Of a stretch of DNA of 64,000 nucleotides, positions 1 through 9,372 are shown one piece after another. Made by a program: the position numbers and the translations under genes. Position 1 is the first letter of the stretch. Each line of letters starts with the position of its first letter. The notes under the pieces were generated by a model. It did not search any database. It saw only the letters and a list, made by a program, of their open reading frames with translations, and was not told where the DNA came from. Origin of the DNA: Nageia nagi (lineage: Eukaryota; Pinophyta); the NCBI GenBank assembly GCA_050084985.1, contig JBITNC010000001.1:79856001-79920000 (forward strand). The letters are read 5' to 3'.

Positions 1-113
1 ATAACAACAATTGTACAACAAGTTTGTCACGCAGAGCAAACTTACCACGGAGGTCTAGAATGTACAATCAAAAAAGGCCTCTTAGAGGTGAAGTTGTCAT
101 CACTAACAAAAGT

Positions 114-665
114 TTAAACTTCACTCCCCCTTGAGGGCAACTTCACCAACCCGAGAGAATCCCTAAGCTTGCAGAACTGAGCTTCAGGAAGGGGCTTGGT
201 GAACAAATCAGCAGAGTTTTCAGTAGATGGACAATACTGCAAGTGTATGATGTCATCTAGAACCTTCTCCCTGATAAAATGAGCTTGGATTTCTACATGT
301 TTGGTTCGCTGATGGAACACAGGATTCTTAGCCAAAGAGATAACCGATTGATTATCTGACGAAATAAGAGATGGGCCATTTTGCTGATACCCAATTTCGT
401 TCAGTAGATGTCTTAGCCAAATAGCTTCTTGGGCGGCAACAGACATGGCTCGATATTCGGCTTCGGTGGTAGAAAGAGTCACAGTAGGTTGCTTCTTGGA
501 AGCCCAAGAGATAGCACCTGAACCAATGCTAAACACATATGCAGAGGTTGATTTTCTATCATCTCTATCTCCCCCATAATCAGAATCTGAGAACCCTGAG
601 AGAACAATCGAGGGCACTTTGGAATACTTAAGAGCAAGATCCTTTGTCCCTGCGACATACCTCAA
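114..665 (-). pseudogene. copia RNase H domain (C-terminal end of polyprotein, element 1)
   Basis: This 183-codon segment is the RNase H domain that removes the RNA strand during reverse transcription. It shows the plant copia signatures SDSDYGGD near residues 26-33, KSTSAY, and STTEAEYRA near residues 66-74, plus the DNQS and RTKHVEI motifs. It continues the reverse-transcriptase segment at 702-2177 in the same frame; a TAA right after the FMQ motif (around 702-704) separates the two. The reading frame ends at 114 after a short basic tail, the usual end of a copia polyprotein. The ATG at 665 is internal and is not a real start. Confidence 0.9.
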
Positions 666-701
666 GATTTGCTTAACAGCATTGAGGTGTTCAACATATG
701 G

Positions 702-2177
702 TTATTGCATGAATCGTGCCATGAGATTCACTGCAAAGGCAATATCAGGACGAGAGATAGTCAGATACAGAAGACTACCAATCAATTGTCTATAAGCTGT
801 AGCATCAGCCAACTGAGAATCTGAGCTCAGAGATACAACAATTCCAGGAGAAATAGGTATTGCAGCATATTTGCACTCTTCCATTCCAAACTTTTGCAAG
901 ATGTCTAAGATATACTTAGATTGACTAAGATAAGTACAATCTTTGTGTTGGTATACTTGCATCCCAAGATAGTAATGCAATAGACCTAAATCAGTCATTT
1001 CAAATGTTGCCTTGAGTTTGGAGATGCACTCTTGGATGATTTCAATATTATTGCCTGTTATGAGAAGATCATCCACATAAAGGAGAATGATGACCACATC
1101 TTTTCCTTGATTGAGTACATATAGATCTGAATCTGAGAAGCACTTGGAAAAACCAATATCTGCAAAGAATCCTGAAATTTTCTTGTACCATGCTCTAGGT
1201 GCTTGCTTAAGTCCATACAAAGACTTCTTTAGTTTGCACACAAGAGACTCTTTTCCTTCTGGAATAAATCCTTCTGGTTGATTCATGTAGATTTCAACAT
1301 CTAAGTCCCCATTGAGAAATGCACTTTTGACATCAAGTTGAAAAGCTTTCCATCCTTGAGCTGCAGAAAGAGCAAGAATTATTCTGACAGTAGGCATCTT
1401 AGCTACAGGAGCAAAGGTTTCCTCATAATCAACACCATATTTCTGAGCGAATCCTTTGGCTACTAACCTTGCCTTGTATTTCTCAATTTTTCCATCAGAA
1501 TTGTACTTGACCTTGTATATCCATTTATTGCCAATCACATTTTTCTCATTGGGATAAGGAACCAAATCCCAAGTTTCATTTTTCATGAGAGCCTCATACT
1601 CAACTTTCATAGCTTCCATCCAACACTCTTGCTTGGAAGCTTCTTTGAAGGTTGATGGCTCATGCATATTATCAATTTTGGCAAATAAGGATTTATTCAA
1701 GGTCATACTTCTTGTAATTCTCTGTGCTGGAGAATTTTGCTCTTGTGGTGACTTCTCTACATGATCATCCAACCAGTTAGGTGCAGGCGAAGAATCATTT
1801 GAATCAGACACTTCAGCATGAGAGGTCGTATCCTCAGAAAGTTCATTGAACTTAACATCCCTAGACACAAAGACTATTTTATGGGATGAAGAGTAGAGCC
1901 TGTAACCTCTATGCTGATTATCATACCCCACAAAGATGCATTTTTCTGATCGTTTATCTAGCTTCTTTCTTTTCTCTGAGGTAATGAAGGCAAATGCATC
2001 ACAACCAAAGACCCTGAAGTGTGAGAGGTTAGGTTTCTTTCCTGTCCATGCTTCATATGGAGTTTTACCTTCAACTGCCTTAGTAGGACACCTATTTAGG
2101 GTGTGAATAGCAGTGTGAACAGCTTCGCCCCATAAGAAACTAGGAAGGTTACCCAACATGCATCTTGCCATTTCCAT
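702..2177 (-). pseudogene. copia integrase C-terminus and reverse transcriptase (element 1)
   Basis: This 491-codon open stretch begins in the C-terminal part of integrase (WGEAVHTA, CPTKAVEGKTPYEAW, FGCDAF) and continues into a copia reverse transcriptase. RT motifs are KWIYKVKYNSDG, KARLVAKGF, FQLDVKSAFLNG, KSLYGLKQAPRAWY and the catalytic YVDD at 1068-1079. It converts element RNA to DNA. The stretch is open because the stops flank it: TAG at the PYTPQQ motif just upstream (near 2215) and TAA at 702. The ATG at 2177 is internal to the polyprotein. It is the best-preserved catalytic part of the element. Confidence 0.92.
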
Positions 2178-2474
2178 AATGGTGCGATTCTTCCTTTCAG
2201 CAACTCCATTTTGCTAAGGGGTGTAAGGGATTGTGAATTGTCACTTGATCCCATGTTTAACACAATAATCCTTAAACTCATTGCTATTATACTCACCCCC
2301 ATTATTAGATCTCAACATCTTGATCTTAAAATCAGTTTGATTTTCAACAAGAGCCTTGAAGTCTTTAAATCGGTCAAAAGTTTGATCCTTGTGCTCAAGT
2401 AGATAACCAAATGTCATCCTACTAAAGTCATCAATGAAGGTCAGAACATAAGAAGCTCCCCCTAGAGACTTAGT
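2178..2474 (-). pseudogene. copia integrase catalytic core with two stops (element 1)
   Basis: Read on the minus strand, this joins the 2475-3722 and 702-2177 segments and encodes most of the DDE integrase core (SLGGASYVLTFIDDFSR, LRSNNGGEY, GVAERKNRT). Three in-frame stops bound or interrupt it: TAG where element 2 has CAG at 2472-2474, TGA where element 2 has CGA near 2246, and TAG where element 2 has CAG in the PYTPQQ motif near 2215. The residue at the second catalytic Asp (RSDNGGE in most copia integrases) is Asn here, codon 2304-2306, and also in element 2. Confidence 0.85.
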
Positions 2475-3722
2475 CTAAAATGGACCCATCAAATCTGAAT
2501 GCACAAGCTGAAGAGGACAAGTAGCCCGAGTTGCCTTATCTTTTTCAAACTTTTGCCTATGCATCTTCCCTAGAATGCACCTTTCACAAAGACCAACTGT
2601 GGGTGAAATATTAGGTAAACCTTCCACAAGTTCTTGAGTTTTCATAGCTTGAATACTCTTGTGGTTAAGGTGTCCTAATCGTTGATGCCAAAGATTACCT
2701 TTTGAACAAACATTTGTAGCAAGACAAATCTTTGAAGGTACTTGATCCACAATATAAAGGTCATTCTTTACTGATCCTTTCATCAAAGTGGCAAGTCCTT
2801 TCTTAACACACCAAGAGTGTGAGGTAAACTCAAATGAGCATCTTTTCCTTGTAATTTGAATCACGGAGATGAGATTCATCCTTAGTTTAGGCACATAAAA
2901 GACATTGTCAAGAGTCTTTCCATGAATCTTCACACTTCCTATTCCGTGAACATCAAGGACTGTATTATCACCTATCACAACTGCATCCTTTTTGTACTTA
3001 TGAAAATTTTCAAACTTATCTTTTTCATAACACATGTGATTAGTGCATCCTGTATCAACAATCCAATCATTTGAAATAGTTTGAGTCATTGAGTAGTAGG
3101 CAATAGAAGCAGCATGCTTGTTCTTCTTTTTATTATTGAAATTTCTCACATTTGCATTTCCCTTTCCTTTTTGAGCAAATTTCTTTTTGCGACAATCATG
3201 CTCTTTGTGCCCAAAGATACCACAAAAGTTACAATTTCCATCAAACTTTTCCTGAGGTGTTGGATTGCTTGATCCAACTTTGTCATTCCTTTGCCTGTAG
3301 TTGTCATGATTGTTGTTGTTGTTGCCCTTTTTTTCATACTTCCTGAAGGTAGATGAGGACTTGTTGTCTTTGATTTTGTAATGTTTGAACTTTTTCTTGA
3401 AAGGAGTTTTGCTTGCTCCTAGAGCAATGCTATGGTCCTTTGGAGAAAGGTTCAACATTTTCTTGTTCAAAGTTTCCTCATGCTTTAGAAGAAGTCTTGA
3501 AAGGTTATCAAGTGAGATGACATCTTCTTCATCATCGAGCCTTGTTTCCATAACTGTGACAAAGTTGTTGAACTTTGAAGTAAGGCTTTGTAGAATGATG
3601 AAGACCATGAACTCATCATTGATCCAGTTGCATCCACAACCAACCAGTTGTGTCCTGAGGTCAATGATTTTGTTTAAGTAGATGGAGGCACTTTCATCTT
3701 CACTTTGTCGATACTGCAACAA
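2475..3722 (-). pseudogene. copia gag C-terminus, zinc knuckle, protease, integrase start (element 1)
   Basis: This 415-codon open stretch carries the C-terminal part of gag, which packages RNA into particles. A CCHC zinc knuckle (CNFC..GHKEHDC, residues 164-177, 3192-3233) is followed by the aspartic protease motif WIVDTGC (DTG at 3048-3056). Next come the GAG-pre-integrase segment (WHQRLGHLN, CERCILGK) and the first integrase catalytic Asp in VHSDLMGPF. An Asn-rich, low-complexity stretch lies around residues 133-141 and is missing from element 2. It is bounded by in-frame stops: TAA at 3726-3728 upstream, where element 2 has CAA, and TAG at 2472-2474. The ATG at 3722 is not a natural start. 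Confidence 0.9.
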
Positions 3723-3725
3723 CTT

Positions 3726-4040
3726 TTATAGAATGGTAAACCTCCTTGAAAATTTGGACCCAAGGTAGATTTTCTTTAACCTATCCCAAGCTTCCTTTGC
3801 TGAAGTTGATGAAGAAATCATGAGAAGGACATCATCTGAAACTGCACAGTATATCATAGAAGTTGCTAACTCATTCTTTGAGTTGTATACTTCAAGAGCC
3901 TTCTCATCGGTAGGAGCAACCGCATCTTCACTAACTGTCTGCCACAGCTTTCTTGCTTGTAACTCGGCTTTCATACGTGGTTCCCATATTCCAAAGTTGG
4001 AACCATCGAGTATGTGCTTGGGAACGAAGGTTTCAACCAT
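3726..4040 (-). pseudogene. copia gag N-terminus (element 1)
   Basis: The N-terminal part of copia gag, of the DUF4219/UBN2 type (FDG/LDGSNFGIW, AELQARKLWQ, SAKEAWDRLKKIYLG). I place the start at the ATG at 4038-4040 (protein begins MVETFVPKH), because element 2 starts at the matching position (10320) and upstream codons in this frame are not conserved. The frame closes at a TAA (3726-3728) that replaces the CAA of element 2, separating it from the rest of gag. Nucleotide identity to element 2 in this part is only about 85% by eye, lower than in the leader or integrase. Confidence 0.9.
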
Positions 4041-6811
4041 TGCTACAAAAATAATAAATATGCAATAAGAATGTAAACTTTTACAATTTTTCCATCTATA
4101 CATATAAACACACTAATAAGCAAACATGTCCCACATGTGTAACCTCATTAACCATGATCCATAGAAGGATAAAGTTGGGGTTGTTTTCTTGTATAGAATT
4201 AGGCCTTCACCTGGATGCCCGCAAGGTGGAGCCCAGGTACTACCAGTCCTCAACCAGTTCACCTTGGTCAGTGATATACTCTCACAAGGAGAAGTACTTA
4301 CTATTTTCCAAGGATCCGACGTATCTTGGACCGGCCATTTTAATTATCTTGATTAAGGGTTTCAGTTTTCCTCCTAGGTTATCAGGATAATCCCTGAATG
4401 GACGTGCGGACATGTGGTATCACTACACACATGCCTGTCCACCTAATAGAGTTATGTCCAATCCAACAGAGGTCTTAGGGGCAATTAAGACGGACTTACC
4501 ACCACTTGGTTCTTCGGACTAAAAGGGCTCCAGTCTGCCCTGTCCTCACCTCATGGCTCCCCAAACAAGTCATGTTGTGGAAAATACGTGCGGATGTATT
4601 CATTTTAGGGGTTACTTTTCACATTTTTGCGTATTGCAAGTATAAGCAAATGTGCAAAAAATATAAAGTAAGATGAAAAATACTCCATCCACACGAACTT
4701 GAAACCTTAAAAAGGCCAAAAAAATTGAGTCCAATGGGTTTTGTTCTAACCCCTAAAGGACTTTTACATTGTTCATATTTTTCTCACTTTATTCAAGCAC
4801 TTAATGAATTAAACAAGGAACTAAGTCCTACTTAGTATATCATGACTTAAAAATTTAAGTAAGCATCCATCATGCATTAAAAATTTAAGTCCTAAGCATA
4901 CTTAGTATTTAATTCATAACATGCATTGTATCATGACTTAAAAATTTAAGTCCTAAGCATACTTATAACATGCAACTAGATAAAATTTAAGTAAAAAAAA
5001 TTTATACCAAGGCCCCCCCTTTGTTACTTAAAGTGTTATCCCTGTTAACTATGCTTTAGAGATTGCATATGCACTTAAATTAAACATGCAATGGGGAGTA
5101 GAAGATTAGAAATAGTCTAAGTACTCCTAAGTGCATTTAAGGGGAGCAATTGACTTGGAAGCAAGTAAAAAAAATGCCTAAGAAGAATAAGTGTGCAAGT
5201 GGCAATAGGAGACCCATACCCCAATTTTTAATGCTTCTCCTATTTTAAGCACTAAAAAAATACTCCTAAGTCAATAAACAATTAAATGCATGGTAGTTGT
5301 AAAATATGACTCCCCCCTTGTGTGTTGTTTAAAAAAAAAAGCAAAGTAAATATGTAGTGGGTGGCAGGAGAGATCAGAGTGTGGAGGAGGGCGGCAGAAG
5401 GAGTCCAAGGCGTTGGAGGTCGTTGGAGGCGCGTGGGGCGGCTGTTGACTTCCCGACGCTTTAAGTGTTGAAAGAAGCGTTCATGTATGTAGAAACCCTG
5501 TTCCATATGGTCCAGATTTGCAACGATGGAAAAGGTGAAATGATCTGGTTGGACGACTGCTGGTGGGTGTTGCAGTTGGCGAAACAGTGTCAGGGCCTGT
5601 CGAGGAAAGCCATGGCGTGGGAAGCAGTCGCATGGTGGAGGCGGAGGAGCGCAGGGCGGGGGGGGCGGTGTCGGGTCCTCGGCAAACGAGTGCAGCAGCC
5701 GCTGCGACCATGCTTGGTGTTCAAGTCGTCGACATCGTGCATAAACAAGTTGTGGATCGTTTCAACGTAGCCGTCTGGTGCATATCCGGTGATCATTTAC
5801 AGTCTACCATTGCAAACAGAGCCTGTTCAGTTTGTGCATAGCCTGTGAACATTGCATGGCATGAAACTGTGTCTGGATCATGCGATGCTTGAAACAATAC
5901 ATAGACCATTCAACGTATCCGTTTTGAGCTGAGCTGGTGAGACGGCATCGAGAGGAGGCAAGGAGAAGACTGAGGCGATGCGGGAGATGTATTCACGCGT
6001 CAGGTGGAGGCAGAGGAGCCACCACAGAAGCCGCACGGGGGCTGAGGAGCGGCCAGACCAGAGAAGGGGGGGTTGCTGTGGCATGGCTGGGGGGGCGGAG
6101 GAGCCGCGGCCGCGCGCGTGGGCGGAGGAGCGGCTGAAGATGACCCCCGACGTTTTAAAAAATTTTACCCCCCCAATAACTTATTGGATTTTTAAATGTT
6201 TTAAAACAAATTTCAATAAATAAATAAATATATACGTTTTAATTTTTATTAATTGCCCCCATATATAATTTTTAATTTAGCATTTAAACAAATTTGTTTT
6301 AAAAAAAATATATATATAGCTTTTGACTATAGGTTTAAAATAATGCAAGATATATATTATGATGCCACTAATGATTGTGCCCTTTTAAAAAATTTGTCCT
6401 CCTTTCTATTTCAACAATAAAATATGAAAAAAAAATTGCACCTTCCTCCTTTTTTTTTTTTTGATATTGTTCACAAAAGACTTTGCAAACAATCTTTTCA
6501 ACAAGATGTTAGCATAATATATTTTTGCTCAAAAGAAAAAAAATTTTCTTTGTACATTAAAAATAAATTACTAACATAAAAATTTGTTAGTAAGAAGAGA
6601 ATAGCAAAAATATATTATGGTATTGCTAAGTCATTTAGCTAGCATAATCATACAAAAGATTAGTATCATAATGAACTTTGTTAAAGAAGGATAGAAGGTT
6701 ATACCTTTGCAAACCTTTTACCTCACAATGAAGAATGAAGATCTCCAAAGTTGAGAAGTATGAAGCACTTCCAAGATGTAGCTTCCACACCAAAAGAGCT
6801 TCCTCAACAAG
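4041..6811 (-). other. long leader of copia element 1 between PBS and gag
   Basis: About 2.8 kb of untranslated leader. From 4171 to about 4620 it matches 10437-10880 of element 2 at about 95% by eye, including a sharply conserved block near 4190-4390. From 4620 to about 5320 it is an AT-rich stretch rich in TTAAGT motifs, also shared with element 2. From about 5320 to 6150 it is GC-rich and not shared with element 2; this part carries PPR-derived sequence. From 6150 to 6811 it is again AT-rich and shared. Next to the PBS is a purine-rich segment ending in CTTCATTGTGAGGTAAAA that is also recognisable downstream of the LTR at 48998. Small ORFs here are not conserved. Confidence 0.7.
5474..5929 (-). 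pseudogene. captured PPR-gene fragments inside leader of copia element 1
   Basis: Minus-strand frames contain a series of plant PPR (pentatricopeptide repeat) motifs broken by frameshifts. In order: AQNGYVE (5909-5929); VSCHAMFTGYAQTEQALF (about 5810-5868); MITGYAPDGYVETIHNLF (5743-5796); then HGFPRQALTLFRQLQ followed in the same frame by QPDHFTFSIV and MEQGFYIHERF (5474-5614). These match the PPR consensus patterns GYAQNGYVEEAL, QPDHFTF and LEQGxxIHE. PPR proteins bind organellar RNA. The region is GC-richer than its surroundings and absent from the matching place in element 2, so it is foreign to the element core. I infer capture of a host gene piece (transduplication). It is not functional. 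Confidence 0.8.
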
Positions 6812-6823
6812 GCTCTGATACCA
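6812..6823 (-). other. primer-binding site (initiator tRNA-Met type), element 1
   Basis: Minus strand TGGTATCAGAGC, complementary to the 3' end of plant initiator tRNA-Met. It lies two bases inside the LTR end (CA, TT, TGG), the standard position for priming minus-strand DNA synthesis. Confidence 0.9.
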
Positions 6824-6825
6824 AA

Positions 6826-7323
6826 TGAAGGATTCGAACTATAACTAAACAAATCCTCTAGGACCTTAGACTAGGAAACTCAAGATACCACATCTATAAT
6901 TCTAAGAACATCATTCACACAATATAACACCAATATAATGTGGTTCCTCCCTCCTTGGGAGTACATCCACAACTAGTTCTCTTATTCTCAAATCTATGTC
7001 TCTCTTACAACTATTCTCTAGCTCTCTCCTACACAACCAAGTAGAGTAATCTTACTCAAAACTTAGATGTGTTTACATGAGGAGAGGCCCTCTATTTATA
7101 GGTTGAGAGCACCTCCCTAACCTTCCTTTAACCCAAGGGTAAGGTTAGGGTTACATTAAATGTACCACCAAACTTCAACCTACCAACTAACTCCTTTGGT
7201 AAAGTCAAAGTCTACATATTAAAGAATTCTATTAATCACTTAAGGTATCTACATACCTTTAAGTGATTAATTGAATTTACAAGGAGTCTAGATATTCACA
7301 ATATTTCATTACAAATTCTAACA
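6826..7323 (-). repeat. 5' LTR of copia element 1 (498 bp)
   Basis: Minus strand begins TGTTAGAATTTG and ends TTCA, giving TG..CA ends. It aligns along its length with the LTR at 13523-14022 (500 bp), with substitutions and small indels. The outer end at 7323 joins reverse-transcriptase sequence of element 2 directly, and the inner end is followed by the PBS. Confidence 0.9.
7093..7100 (-). promoter_or_regulatory. TATA box in LTR of element 1
   Basis: Minus strand TATAAATA within CTATAAATAGAGG, a near-perfect plant TATA box roughly in the middle of the LTR. The same sequence is at 13790-13797 in the LTR of element 2. Confidence 0.75.
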
Positions 7324-7619
7324 GCCTTCAGTTTGGATATGCACTCTTGGATGATTTCAATATTGTTGCCTATTATGAGAAGATCATCCACATAAAGGAG
7401 AATTAAGACCACGTCTTTTCCTTGATTGAGTACATAGAGATCTGAGTTAGAGAAGCACTTGGAAAAACCAATATCTGCAAAGAATCCTAAAATTTTCTTG
7501 TACCATGCTCTAGGTGCTTGCTTAAGTCCATACAGAGACTTCTTTAGCTTACACACAAGAGACTCTTTACCTTCTGGAATAAATCCTTTTGGTTGATTCA
7601 TGTAGATTTCCACATCCAA
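7324..7619 (-). pseudogene. copia reverse transcriptase catalytic part, truncated (element 2)
   Basis: Encodes VEIYMNQPKGF, KSLYGLKQAPRAWY and the catalytic YVDD (7383-7394), then ends in KLKA where the LTR of element 1 begins. The last few codons of the open frame (to 7296) read into that LTR and are not part of the protein. Compared with element 1, a one-base deletion near 7630 separates this piece from the upstream RT part, so the frame is broken. Confidence 0.9.
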
Positions 7620-8086
7620 GTCACCATTGAGAATGCACTCTTGACATCAAGTTGAAAAGCTTTCCATCCTTGAGCTGCAGAAAGAGCAAGGATTATCCTA
7701 ACAATAGGCATCTTGGCCACAGGAGCAAAGGTTTCCTCATAATCAATACCATATTTCTGAGCGAATCCTTTAGCCACTAACCTTGCTTTGTATTTTTCAA
7801 CTTCTCCATCAGAATTGTACTTGACCTTGTATATCCATTTATTTCCAATCACATTTTTCTCATTGGGATAAGGAACCAAATCCCAAGTTTCATTTTTCAT
7901 GAGTGCCTCATACTCAACTTTCATAGCTTCCATCCAACACTCTTGCTTGGAAGCTTCTTTGAATGTTGATGGCTCATTCATATTATCAATTTTGGCAAAT
8001 AAGGATTTATTCAAGGTCATACTTCTTGTAATTCTCTGAGTTGGAGAATTTTGCTCTTGTGGTGACTTCCCTACATGATCATCCAA
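7598..8086 (-). pseudogene. copia integrase C-terminus to RT N-terminus (element 2)
   Basis: An open stretch of 162 codons with the linker and N-terminal RT motifs ETWDLVPYP, KWIYKVKYNSDG, KARLVAKGF and FQLDVKSAF. It begins after a TAG where element 1 has TGG (the NWLDDH motif, around 8087-8089). It ends by running out of frame just past FQLDVKSAF because of a single-base deletion relative to element 1. The open frame therefore overlaps the next piece (7324-7619) in another frame. Confidence 0.88.
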
Positions 8087-8443
8087 CTAGTTAGGTGCAG
8101 ATGTAGAATCATTTGAATCAAACACCTCAGCATGAGAAGTCATATCCTCAGGAAGTTCATTGAACTTGACATCCCTAGAAATAAAGACTACTTTATGGGA
8201 TGAGGAGTAGAGCCTGTAACCTCTATGCTGATTATCATACCCCACAAAGATGCATTTTTCTGATCTTTTGTCTAGCTTCTTTGTTTTCTCTGAGGTAATA
8301 AAGGCAAATGCATCACAACCAAAGACCCTGAAGTGTGAGATGTTAGGTTTCTTTCCTGTCCATGCTTCATACAGAGTTTTTCCTTCAACTGCTTTAGTAG
8401 GACACCTATTTAGGGTGTGAATAGCAGTGTGAATAGCTTCCAT
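8087..8443 (-). pseudogene. copia integrase C-terminal region (element 2)
   Basis: 118 codons matching the integrase tail of element 1 (HTAIHTLNRCPTKAVEGKT, FGCDAFAF, KCIFVGYDNQHRGYRLY). A four-base deletion relative to element 1 at about 8440 (element 1 has an extra GCCC) shifts it out of frame with the catalytic core at 8410-8955. It ends at a TAG that replaces a Trp codon. Confidence 0.88.
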
Positions 8444-8955
8444 AAGAAACTAGAAAGGTTACCCAACATGCATCTTGCCATTTCCATAATGGTGCGATTC
8501 TTTCTTTCAGCAACTCCATTTTGCTGAGGGGTGTAAGGGATTATGAATTGTCGCTTGATCCCATGTTTAACACAATAATCATTAAACTCATTGCTATTAT
8601 ACTCACCCCCATTATTAGATCTCAACATCTTGATCTTAAAATCAGTTTGATTTTCAACAAGAGCCTTGAAGTCTTTAAATCGGTCAAAAGTTTGATCCTT
8701 GTGCTCAAGTAGATAACCAAATGTCATCCTACTGAAGTCATCAATGAAGGTCAGAACATAAGAAGCTCCCCCTAGAGACTTAGTCTGAAATGGACCCATC
8801 AAATCTGAATGCACAAGCTGAAGAGGACGAGTAGCCCGAGTTGCCTTACCTTTTTCAAACTTTTGCCTATTCATCTTTCCTAGAATGCACCTTTCACAAA
8901 GACCAATTATGGGTGAAATATTAGGTAAACCTTCCACAAGTTCTTGATTTTTCAT
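8410..8955 (-). pseudogene. copia integrase catalytic core (element 2)
   Basis: 181 codons covering the end of the GAG-pre-integrase segment (CERCILGK), the first catalytic Asp (VHSDLMGPF), TFIDDFSRMTFGY, the LRSNNGGEY motif and GVAERKNRT with the catalytic Glu. As in element 1, the second catalytic Asp is replaced by Asn (codon 8614-8616). Over about 180 bases here the two elements differ at about two positions, far less than in gag. The piece is open where element 1 has three stops. Confidence 0.9.
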
Positions 8956-9372
8956 ATCTTGAATACTCTTGTGGTTAAGGTGCCCTAATCATTGATGCCA
9001 AAGATTACCTTTTGAACAAACATTTGCAGCAAGACAAATCTTTGAAGGTACTTGATCCACAATATAAAGGTCATTCTTTACTGATCCTTTCATCAAAGTG
9101 GCAAGTTCTTTCTTAACACACCAGGAGTGTGAGGTAAACTCAAATGAGCATCCTTTCCTTGTAATCTAAATTACGGAGATAAGATTCATCCTTAGTTTAG
9201 GCACATAAAAGACATTATCAAGAGCCTTTCCATGAATCTTCACATTCCCTATTCCTTGAACATTAAGGACTATATTATCACCTATCACAACTGTATCCTT
9301 ATTGTACTTATGAAAGTTTTCAAACTTATCCTTTTCATAACACATGTGATTAGTGCATCCTGAATCAACAAT
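8956..9372 (-). pseudogene. copia protease and GAG-pre-integrase, stop-ridden (element 2)
   Basis: Nucleotide alignment to 2640-3065 of element 1 is clear. Relative to element 1, stops are TAG for TGG in the protease motif WIVD (about 9374), TAG for CAA in the VIQITRKR motif (about 9167), and TGA for CGA in WHQRLGH (about 8991). The protease motif itself reads as D(S)G-like here (CCTGAATCA), compared with DTG in element 1. Confidence 0.8.

Larger units (their letters stand above)
1..7323 (-). mobile_element. Ty1/copia LTR retrotransposon, element 1 (3' LTR outside window)
   Basis: On the minus strand the order is 5' LTR (6826-7323), tRNA-Met type primer-binding site (6812-6823), a long leader (4041-6811), then gag, protease, integrase, reverse transcriptase and RNase H (4040 down to 114). 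This gag-pro-int-RT-RH order defines Ty1/copia. The 3' LTR is not in the window. The LTR abuts reverse-transcriptase sequence of a related element at 7324, which fits insertion of this element into element 2. At least five in-frame stops interrupt the polyprotein, so this copy is not autonomous. The family is closely related to element 2; in small windows compared by eye, identity ranges from about 85% in the gag N-terminus to about 99% in integrase. Confidence 0.9.

Noticed and set aside
6826-7323. Single LTR shared between two tandem elements (product of LTR recombination)
   Set aside because: Kept only as an alternative: element 2 lacks the end of RT, RNase H and a polypurine tract before this LTR, so nested insertion explains the junction with fewer steps.
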